From Mesostigma viride (Eukaryota > Streptophyta > Mesostigmatophyceae > Mesostigmatales > Mesostigmataceae), in contig RPFO01000644.1 in NCBI GenBank assembly GCA_009746045.1, positions 1-62,500 of the forward strand: a DNA stretch of 62,500 bases, written 5' to 3'. The notes beneath the pieces are model-generated. The model saw only the letters and a list, made by a program, of their open reading frames with translations. It was not told the origin of the DNA and made no database searches. The position numbers and the translations under genes were made by a program. Below, one piece after another: positions 53,801 to 62,500 of this stretch. Numbering within the stretch: position 1 is the stretch's first letter; each line of letters begins with the position of its first letter.

Positions 53801-54967
53801 AGTGGACTAATGCTCATGAATGTGACGCCGTACGTAACTGAAACCAGCCAGTGTAGCTATAGTTTACCACCTATAGCACTGCATGCTTGCTTGCTCATGT
53901 CCGGCCATAGTAATGCAATGCTCACACGGGTCTTATTGCACCTACAGTGGATGCCGGATCGTTTAATCGTACGTGTCCGATTGCACCCATACGGACATGC
54001 CAGTGGCATGAGGGAAGGGGGGGTCTCTGCCCCCTTCCTGCTCGTGCACACTGCACACACAGGGATTTAAAAGCACCTCGGTGCTCCGTGGCTCCCCAAT
54101 GGGAGTGCACGTGTTTAATGAATGAATGAATGAATATAGCCTCAGCCGCGCGCGCAGGCTAGTCGGCTAGCTAATTTTTGCTACTTTTTAATCTAGCCGC
54201 GTGAGGCCATCCCCGACTATTGGGAGTACGCGACCAATCCAAACATTGGAAGAGAAAGCAGGTCAATAGCGGCCGGGGTTCCAATCTACAACCAATCCAG
54301 GTGCAGAACACTAAGACGCAGGCTGCATGCACGCGGTATGGTTGCAAATTGCTTGCTTGGATAGCAAAACGCGCGGTTGCACGCGGTTTGAATCACTGGG
54401 ATGGCTGCTCCGACTGTCATTTGGGGCTGGGCGGAGCCAGCAGGTGACACTAGTAGTACTTAATCTGGTGTACACAGGCATGCAGGCACGTTGTGGCTTC
54501 AACAATTAATGGCGCCTTGCGGTCGAGTAAGTGCCTTAATTTAATATGATACAACCGAAGGGTGTTGCTTGATAGAATGATGAACTTTTTTGTACGATTC
54601 TGGAATTTGAACACAAGAACTCAAGCACAATTTCAAACGCCTACAGGGGTCTCCTGATATGAAGGCATCCCAAACTATACAGCCCAACTGCAAAAAAAGG
54701 CTTTTTACCGGAGAGTGGTGCTGGTGTGTCTGAAATTTCCTAACATATACCAGCAGGCCTCATCCAACTGCGCTAGTTGGGGGCCCCGAATTTGAGCAAG
54801 AGTACTACTATCTGGGTCACGGAAGGCGTATGATAGGAAGAACCTGTTTTTTAGCTTCAGCTGACAGGAATCAAGCAGCACGCTATACAAAACCATTCGA
54901 CATGAGTATTGCTTCCGCTTGAGAACCTCCTACTCGACTGGCGCAATGGCGCAATTCATGGGCCGTG
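53801..54967. other. Non-coding, with a LINE-like tail at 54074-54136
   Basis: GGTGCTCCGTGGCTCCCCAA-TGGGAG-TGCACGTG followed by (AATG)n, plus orientation. No attached coding sequence. The rest shows nothing supported. Confidence 0.6.
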
Positions 54968-55306
54968 TTAAGAGGCAAACCCGGCTGCCGTTTTCTCCAG
55001 TTCTGTTTGCAGCGCGGTGACCTCTTCAGGCGTCAACGATGACAAAGCCTCGACGATGCGCTGGCTGGTGTCCTGGCTGCCTCCCTGCAATGTGGTGGAT
55101 GCTAGCCCCCCACTCCTGCTTCTGCCAGGACGTTCACGGGCACCTCGAGCCTGACCCCCAGTGTCCTCCAGCCTAGTACTTGCATTGTTGGGAGTGCTGG
55201 CTTGCCTGGCCAATATGCGGTCCCTCTGCTTGATGCCCGCCACAAGCGCAGGGCTGACGTCAGGGGCACACGCAGGCACCATGAATCGGGAACAAACGGA
55301 CGGCAT
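54968..55306 (-). CDS. Unknown 112-residue protein or terminal exon
   Basis: Open frame with a basic Gly/Arg-rich middle (ARGARERPGRSRSGGLA) and a C-terminal amphipathic helix (IVEALSSLTPEEVTALQTEL). It ends at a natural stop. The N-terminal part may be intronic. No family recognised. Confidence 0.35.
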   Translation of the reverse strand: MPSVCSRFMVPACAPDVSPALVAGIKQRDRILARQASTPNNASTRLEDTGGQARGARERPGRSRSGGLASTTLQGGSQDTSQRIVEALSSLTPEEVTALQTELEKTAAGFAS

Positions 55307-56175
55307 GCACAGGTTCAGGGCTCACTTGCACCGAAAGACAGTGCAGGCAGTGAAGCTTGAACAACGTGGAATAGCGGCCCATGCTATAAATATGGTATTT
55401 AGAAATATGGTATTTCGCACAGATAGGGATAACCTACACAGTTGGAGCTAACATAATCATAGGCGACCAGCAGCCGGATGTGTCCAACTAAAAGAAAAAA
55501 AAAATCCATATAGCCTGACAAAGAGATGTGTTCAATCTCCAATACATTTGTACAAGGAACCAGGTCATCTTAGCAAGTTCCCAGTTCCCAGTAGCATGTT
55601 CCCATGAGAAACCTTCATTAGAAGTGATTTTCCCAGAGACAGGGAAATCCACTGACTCACGCCGACAGGATACAATCATCGGGTTCATCCAAAGCACCTG
55701 GAACCCTTAACAGCAGGTGCTTTGTCTCTATTTCTTTGGCCACGCAGCGCACGGCCATCCACGAGAAGAGCAGGGAGGTGGGGCGGTGACTACGACCTGG
55801 CGATAGAAAGGAATGGCAGCGTGAGCAGCTGCGCTGTTAGGCATGAAAAATCGGATGAGCCACACATTACCCACCTGTCCGCAAAGGACGAAAATGAGCG
55901 GCGCCCGCCGGCGCTGGCACTGTGGCGGAGCCCTTGTGCCCCGACACCCGCCGGTGAACCTGCGCTGTCCTGTGTGCTTGATCGGTCCTTGGATTTGGGC
56001 GTTGCCCACGGCAGCTTGGACGCGTTGATGGCCTGTGGGCGCAGCAGCCAGACATTGTGGTGGACCAACGTGCCAAAACCTTGCGGCCAAAGTTGAGCAT
56101 GAGCGAGGGAGTCGGGGCAAAGCACTTGCGCGGCTTTTCGTCCCGAACAAATGGCTGCCTGGCTTTATTTTTCGT
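55307..56175. other. Flank of the 9-bp satellite, no supported gene
   Basis: Minus-strand frames at 55728-56125 are open (for example NVWLLRPQAINASKLPWATP) but match no family I know. They run on into the satellite. A coding exon cannot be excluded. Confidence 0.3.
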
Positions 56176-58699
56176 TCCCCCATATCACCCATATCACCCA
56201 TATCCCCCATATCACCCATATCACCCATATCACCCATATCACCCATATCACCCATATCACCCATATCCCCCATATCCCCCATATCCCCCATATCACCCAT
56301 ATCCCCCATATCCCCCATATCCCCCATATCCCCCATATCACCCATATCACCCATATCACCCATATCCCCCATATCACCCATATCACGCATATCACCCATA
56401 TCACCCATATCACCCATATCACCCATATCACCCATATCACCCATATCACCCATATCACCCATATCACCCATATCACCCATATCACCCATATCACCCATAT
56501 CACCCATATCACCCATATCGCCCATATCACCCATATCACCCATATCACCCATATCACCCATATCACCCATATCACCCATATCACCCATATCACCCATATC
56601 ACCCATATCACCCATATCGCCCATATCACCCATATCACCCATATCACCCATATCACCCATATCCCCCATATCCCCCATATCCCCCATATCCCCCATATCG
56701 CCCATATCACCCATATCACCCATATCACCCATATCACCCATATCACCCATATCACCCATATCACCCATATCACCCATATCACCCATATCACCCATATCAC
56801 CCATATCACCCATATCACCCATATCACCCATATCACCCATATCACCCATATCACCCATATCACCCATATCACCCATATCACCCATATCACCCATATCACC
56901 CATATCACCCATATCACCCATATCACCCATATCACCCATATCACCCATATCACCCATATCACCCATATCACCCATATCACCCATATCGCCCATATCGCCC
57001 ATATCACCCATATCACCCATATCACCCATATCACCCATATCACCCATATCACCCATATCACCCATATCACCCATATCACCCATATCCCCCATATCACCCA
57101 TATCACCCATATCACCCATATCACCCATATCACCCATATCGCCCATATCACCCATATCACCCATATCACCCATATCACCCATATCCCCCATATCCCCCAT
57201 ATCACTCATATCACCCATATCACCCATATCACCCATATCACCCATATCACCCATATCACCCATATCACCCATATCACCCATATCACCCATATCACCCATA
57301 TCACCCATATCACCCATATCACCCATATCACCCATATCACCCATATCACCCATATCACCCATATCACCCATATCACCCATATCGCCCATATCACCCATAT
57401 CACCCATATCACCCATATCACCCATATCACCCATATCACCCATATCCCCCATATCCCCCATATCCCCCATATCACCCATATCACCCATATCGCCCATATC
57501 ACCCATATCACCCATATCACCCATATCACCCATATCACCCATATCACCCATATCACCCATATCACCCATATCACCCATATCCCCCATATCCCCCATATCC
57601 CCCATATCCCCCATATCACCCATATCCCCCATATCCCCCATATCCCCCATATCACCCATATCGCCCATATCACCCATATCACCCATATCACCCATATCCC
57701 CCATATCCCCCATATCCCCCATATCCCCCATATCACCCATATCACCCATATCACCCATATCACCCATATCACCCATATCACCCATATCACCCATATCACC
57801 CATATCACCCATATCACCCATATCACCCATATCACCCATATCCCCCATATCCCCCATATCCCCCATATCGCCCATATCACCCATATCACCCATATCACCC
57901 ATATCACCCATATCACCCATATCACCCATATCACCCATATCACCCATATCACCCATATCACCCATATCACCCATATCACCCATATCACCCATATCACCCA
58001 TATCCCCCATATCCCCCATATCCCCCATATCCCCCATATCCCCCATATCACCCATATCACCCATATCGCCCATATCCCCCATATCCCCCATATCCCCCAT
58101 ATCACCCATATCACCCATATCACCCATATCACCCATATCACCCATATCACCCATATCACCCATATCACCCATATCACCCATATCACCCATATCACCCATA
58201 TCACCCATATCACCCATATCCCCCATATCCCCCATATCACCCATATCACCCATATCGCCCATATCACCCATATCACCCATATCACCCATATCACCCATAT
58301 CACCCATATCACCCATATCACCCATATCCCCATATCCCCATATCCCCCATATCCCCCATATCCCCCATATCACCCATATCACCCATATCACCCATATCCC
58401 CCATATCCCCCATATCCCCCATATCACCCATATCACCCATATCACCCATATCACCCATATCACCCATATCACCCATATCACCCATATCACCCATATCACC
58501 CATATCACCCATATCACCCATATCACCCATATCACCCATATCACCCATATCACCCATATCGCCCATATCACCCATATCACCCATATCACCCATATCACCC
58601 ATATCACCCATATCACCCATATCACCCATATCACCCATATCACCCATATCACCCATATCACCCATATCACCCATATCACCCATATCACCCATATCACCC
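56176..58699. repeat. 9-bp satellite (CCCATATCV)n
   Basis: About 280 tandem nonamers CCCATATC followed by A (most), C or G. Phase is broken by 8-bp units near 58326-58340. C-type units occur in runs of 1-5, and many G-type units sit 0-2 units after such a run, indicating higher-order duplication. The unit is three codons with no stop in any of six frames, which produces spurious 900-codon ORFs (PIS, YHP, THI, GDM, VIW). Confidence 0.97.
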
Positions 58700-58919
58700 A
58701 GACTTGCCGCCAGAAACGGAGGGGCTTGCTCTGGTGCTACCGCACGGCTTCCCATACATGCATGCCTTGGAATTTCCCTACGGGCAGACACCACAGCACG
58801 CCGGCCAGTGCCCGATGTATTGTGGCCGATCTAGCCCGCCGGCCGCGAGCTCATCATGCATGTCATGGTCACCACTCCCAGAGAGCTACTGTGGCCCTTC
58901 GGCTAACCTATTTTCACTG

Positions 58920-58980
58920 TACTGGTGCTCCGTGACTCCCCAACGGGAGCACGTGTTTTAATTAATTAATTAATTAATTT
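58920..58980 (+). repeat. LINE-like 3' hairpin and (TTAA)n tail
   Basis: GTGCTCC and GGAGCAC arms enclose GTGACTCCCCAACG, followed by CGTGTTTT and (AATT)n. This is the cleanest copy of the dispersed tail family. Confidence 0.75.
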
Positions 58981-59205
58981 TCACTGTACAGGTACCGTTT
59001 TGCAATCCCATCTATCCACAACAGGGCCCGCATGTATGCCAGCGCCAGCCTCCCCACCGGCCCTGCCACGTCGCGAGTCGCCGTCCGTTCCTACCCCATT
59101 GCGCTACGCAGTGCTGGCAGACACTGGGGCATCCGCATTGGAACTCACCCCGTGCAAAAAAACTGCACGAGTGCATGTGTGCCCTTCTCCCTCCTCCCAC
59201 CTACA
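58981..59205. other. Possible downstream exon region of the minus-strand gene
   Basis: Unique GC-rich sequence next to the minisatellite. If the minisatellite is an intron of the exon at 60015-60113, the next exon should be here or beyond. One candidate acceptor lies near 59160 but is not convincing. Confidence 0.3.
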
Positions 59206-60014
59206 CACATGCATGCTTACGCCCCCCCCACCCCCTGCATGCATGCATGCATGCTTACGCCCCCCCCACCCCCACCTGCACGTGTGCATGCTTGTGGCCC
59301 CCCACCCCAACCTGCACGTGTGCATGCTTGTGGACCCCCCCACCTGCACATGTGCATGCTTGTGCCCCCCCCACCCCAACCTGCACGTGTGCATGCTTGT
59401 GCCCCCCCCCACCTGCACGTGTGCATGCTTGTGGCCCCCCCACCTGCACATGTGCATGCTTACGCCCCCCCCCCCCCAACCTGCACGTGTGCATGCTTGT
59501 GGACCCCCCCACCTGCACGTGTGCATGCTTGTGCCCCCCCCCTGCACATGTGCATGCTTGTGGCCCCCCCCCCCACCTGCACATGTGCATGCTTACGCCC
59601 ACCCCACCCCAACCTGCACGTGTGCATGCTTGTGCCCCCCCCCCCCACCTGCACGTGTGCATGCTTGTGGCCCCCCCCACCTGCACATGTGCATGCTTAC
59701 GCCCCCCCCACCCCAACCTGCACGTGTGCATGCTTGTGGACCCCCCACCTGCACGTGTGCATGCTTGTGCCCCCCCCCCCCCTGCACATGTGCATGCTTG
59801 TGGCCCCCCCCCCACCTGCACGTGTGCATGCTTGTGGCCCCCCCCCCACCTGCACGTGTGCATGCTTGTGGCGCCCCCCCCCTGCACATGTGCATGCTTG
59901 TGGCCCCCCCCCCCCTGCACATGTGCATGCTTGTGCCCCCCCCCCACCTGCACATGTGCATGCTTGTGGCCCCCCCCCCACCTGCACGTGTGCATGCTTG
60001 TGCCCCCCCCCCAC
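59206..60014. repeat. Minisatellite of ~31-37 bp inside an intron
   Basis: About 22 units of CACCTGCACGTGTGCATGCT followed by TGTG or TACG and a C-tract of variable length. On the minus strand each unit contains GTGCAGGTGGGG, the same sequence as the splice donor of the adjoining exon at 60015. Confidence 0.92.
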
Positions 60015-60113
60015 CTGCACATGCAGCTCTCCGTCCGGGAACACGTCGACGCGATCCAGCGACAACCGGTCGAGCGAGTAGAGCACCTCCGGGTCCGCAC
60101 CCGCCTCCAGCAC
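60015..60113 (-). CDS. Single 33-codon exon of an unidentified gene
   Basis: Exactly 99 nt between acceptor GCGCCAG|GTGCTGG and donor GTGCAG|GTGGGG on the minus strand, phase 0 at both ends. It encodes EAGADPEVLYSLDRLSLDRV followed by DVFPDGELHVQ. The even length and the clean sites support a real exon. The family is not recognised. The coiled-coil gene upstream ends in a stop at 60853, so this is either a different gene or an alternatively spliced continuation. Confidence 0.5.
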
Positions 60114-60852
60114 CTGGCGCACGCAGCAGGGGCGCGCAAGCACATACATATATGGCGCATGCACGTGGCAGCAAGGGTGGCGCGCACGGCCATGCACGCG
60201 CAGGGGTGGGCATGAGGGGGCCTAGGTGCATCCGGACCAGGTGCCAGAGGTGGCAGACGCGACAGGGAGCTTGTAAGCAAATGGGCCGCCGCAGGCATAA
60301 TGCATGACAGTGGGCCCAGATGGGATGCCTGGATGCGGTGAGGATCGCTTATGGGGCAGTAGGCATGGCCACGTCGGCATGTCCATACAGCGGCCGTGGC
60401 TGTGTTCATCCTCAAAGGCAGCCACTACTTGTGTGCCGGCAGCGTGATGATCGTGTGGGTGTGCTTGAGAGTGGTATGGATGCCGTGGGAGCGGCGCAAG
60501 CGCAACCGTTCCCAGCCCCACATCCAACAGTTTACCACAGGACTTAGTGGGCAGGGTTGAGCGGGCGGCAGGTCATCATAAACACAAGCTGAGCTTCAGC
60601 GTGAGATGGAGAAACCACCGCAGAGTTTGTGGTGTCAGAACCAGGACGGGGAAGCTCGTGGCGTTTGGACTGGACGGGGACAGACAGGCAGGCCGTCAGG
60701 CCGTCAGATAGATAGATTAATCGATCGACCGGTTGACAGATGGACAGATACATAGAGAAAACGATAGGTTGGTAGATAGAACAGACAGAACCAGAGACAA
60801 AGACAGCATTCCGCAAAGGAGCGCGAGATTCCAGAGAGAACATCCCGCAACC
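60114..60852. other. Between two minus-strand exon groups, no supported gene
   Basis: Contains tetranucleotide-rich GATA-like runs (60705-60780) and unsupported short frames. Confidence 0.4.
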
Positions 60853-61842
60853 CTACGCACGCACATCGGCCTTGAGCGCGCGCACGAGCGCGTTGAAGCT
60901 GCTGGCTCCGCGCACGAGCAGCTTGTTGCGCTGCGCAAAGTTGCCCGCCAGCATGCGCTGCTTGAGCGCCCGAATCTCGTCGGCCTGTGCGCTGCCCCGC
61001 TCTGCCGCGTCCACGTATTCCGCGCGCAGCTGCTCCAGCAGGCGGGCCAGTGCGTCCCGTTCCCCCATCAGCACCTCCCCGGCCTTGACCATCTCCGCGA
61101 TGCGAGCCTGGGCCATGCCGGTGGGACAGGAGGAAGGCAGGGAGGCACCGCGTGGCATGGCATAGCAAGGCCAGGTGAGGCGAGACGGTGCAAGGCATGA
61201 GGCGAGGTGAGGTGGCATGAGGGGAGGCAACGCGAGGAGGTGAATGCTGGAAGGGTTTGAGGTCCAACCAAAGGAGGAGTGCCTGCATGGCGAACCGATT
61301 GCGCAATGTTGGTACGGGCGACGGAGGACCCATGTTTCCTCCGTACCGTAGCGGCCAGCAACAACATGGCTGACTGACACCCTGCATGGGTGCCCACCCA
61401 CAAGCAGAAAACGGCAGTCCCAAGAAGCGCCTAGAAACAGGTGCCCTGGTACAGGGGGTGCTCGGTGCCGACTCCAGCACCCTGTGGCGGGTGCACTGAT
61501 TTGAAAACCCGCACCTGGTTCCACCCCCCCAACACATCCGACACAAAATAAAAAGAATAAGTGCAACACATCGGACACAGAATGAGCTCACTGCGAGCAC
61601 CGCACCTGCCCCCACTCCCCGCTGTCGATCACCCGCCGGAAGCGCTCATTCTCCTCCCGCAGCCTCTCCAGCTGCTCCTCCATCAGCTGCACGCGCTCCT
61701 GCAACGTGAGCCCCTTCTCGCCGCGCGTGATGACGAGGAAGTTCACCCACGCGCGCCAGCTGCGGGCCAGCCGTGAGTTCAGCATGTGCCGCAGCGCGCG
61801 CTGGAGGCGCGAGCGAGACGTGCGGCGCCAGCTGGCGATTTC
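60853..61842 (-). CDS. Coiled-coil protein, last two exons
   Basis: Exon 61606-61842 (237 nt) lies between acceptor GCCCGCAG|GAAATC and donor GGGGCAG|GTGCGG. Exon 60853-61107 follows acceptor GGCCCAG|GCTCGC and ends at TAG (60853-60855). Both junctions are phase 0; the intron is 498 nt. The first exon begins with a basic SFI1-like helix (LQRALRHMLNSRLARSWRAW, then VNFL), followed by a coiled coil (RVQLMEEQLERLREENERF). The second is another coiled coil (GERDALARLLEQLRAEYVDA) ending basic (RALKADVRA). Large proteins with such LARSWRAW helices and coils are common in flagellate algae and often cytoskeletal, which is a loose inference. The 5' exons are beyond 61842. Confidence 0.65.
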
Positions 61843-62500
61843 CTGCGGGCCAAGGGGCCAAGGGACACGGGGCAAGGAGGAGATGGAGGCAAGGAATGAG
61901 GGGCATGGGCCAAGGAATAGGGAGCACGTATGAGGGGCGAAGATTCACGGTCAAATGAGGGAAAGCAGGCAGGGTGTGGCAGAACATGGTGCAGATGACT
62001 TAAAGATGTAGAAGTATAAAAATGGCTCACTCCGTCACACATGCACCCTCGGCAGGGTGCAAAGGAATGAGAAGGAGCGAGCTGCAGTGAAGCTCATGAA
62101 CAGCTGCAGCCCAGTTTTACCAGATCAGGACACGCAGTGATAGCGTTCCATCTCGCACGCCGGACGGTGGGTTCACTTAAGCTGCACTCACGTTCTACCT
62201 TGGCTTGCCGTGGTTTGCGGCCACGGTAGTACGCCTAGTTCGATATAGTATCAACGAGTACAAGCTAGCATACTCTACAACAACAAGCACAACCTGGTAC
62301 AGTAATTCGCGTAATGACTTTGGGGGTCGTGCCTTAAGCTGATCTAGTGTGGGACGTGGATCAGAAATTAAAGCTCAAGCCGTGAGTAAATGTACGAGTA
62401 CTAGCGATTCTTGCAACTGAGGACCTGCTGCACTAACTAATGGACTGACTTGGTGCTGGCAGTGGGTGGAGCACACCATGTAGGTGTGGGCATCCCCCAC
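61843..62500. other. Upstream intron/flank, nothing identified
   Basis: Probably intron or 5' sequence of the coiled-coil gene. AGGGGC-type purine-rich stretch near 61850-61960; no exon with clear sites found before the window end. Confidence 0.4.

Noticed and set aside
55728-58961. Five ORFs of 340-990 codons made of PIS, YHP, THI, GDM or VIW repeats
   Set aside because: All arise from one stop-free 9-bp satellite read in different frames and strands; no unique domain is attached and no frame is favoured.
59032-60415. Long ORFs of CTCACL, ARVHACGPP and TSMHTCR repeats on both strands
   Set aside because: Produced by the C-rich minisatellite. Only the 99-nt exon next to it has good splice sites and non-repetitive coding content.

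Overview
This is a nuclear window from a eukaryote, most likely a repeat-rich unicellular alga or similar protist. The lineage is an inference with modest confidence. The eukaryotic call rests on spliceosomal GT-AG introns (for example 3198-3378, 4069-4237, 29006-29249, 61108-61605), LTR and non-LTR retrotransposons, a pogo-type transposase, MYND, OTU and USP-like domains, a plant/algal-style SGNH (TBL/PC-esterase-like) protein, and long micro- and minisatellites. No rRNA, tRNA, CRISPR array or bacterial operon was found.

Layout. 1-419 is a (CACT)n microsatellite. 1083-4677 (-) is a five-exon pogo/Tigger-like DDE transposase gene. A 0.9-kb region of tandem repeats and palindromes separates it from a divergent gene (5585-9103, +) that has a 13-aa minisatellite and a C-terminal USP-like cysteine protease domain. 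Part of that intergenic region recurs at 9345-9580. 10889-12034 (-) encodes a MYND-finger protein. 12274-16042 is a 5'-truncated LTR retrotransposon. 17510-18460 (+) encodes an internally duplicated unknown protein, followed by an array of G-box/CCAAT pairs. 19681-21309 (-) encodes a TBL/PC-esterase-like protein carrying an in-frame 317-bp insertion flanked by 10-bp direct repeats. 22.6-23.7 kb holds small unknown ORFs. 24.6-27.1 kb is a graveyard of LINE 3' ends. 27.3-28.3 kb holds simple repeats, and 28.8-29.5 kb (-) an OTU-domain gene.

30.1-49.7 kb is a retrotransposon nest. An L1-like LINE (+) abuts a second LINE (LINE-R, -) at about 33990. LINE-R is split inside its endonuclease by LTR element A (35366-47905, TSD CAAGC). 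Element A is itself split inside its protease by LTR element B (38038-46057, TSD TCTAC). Removing each insertion restores a continuous conserved motif. Elements A and B and the copy at 12.3 kb belong to one family whose pol order reads integrase, aspartic protease, reverse transcriptase, RNase H, with HGDD in the RT active site. Element B has nearly identical LTRs and an intact 1197-codon pol, so it looks young.

50-55 kb is mostly non-coding, with a decayed LINE RT and two strong palindromes. 56.2-58.7 kb is a 9-bp satellite open in all six frames. 59.2-60.0 kb is an intronic minisatellite whose unit repeats the exon's splice-donor sequence. 60853-61842 (-) holds two exons of a coiled-coil protein. 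Many reading frames break at G/C homopolymers, so some breaks may be assembly errors rather than decay.
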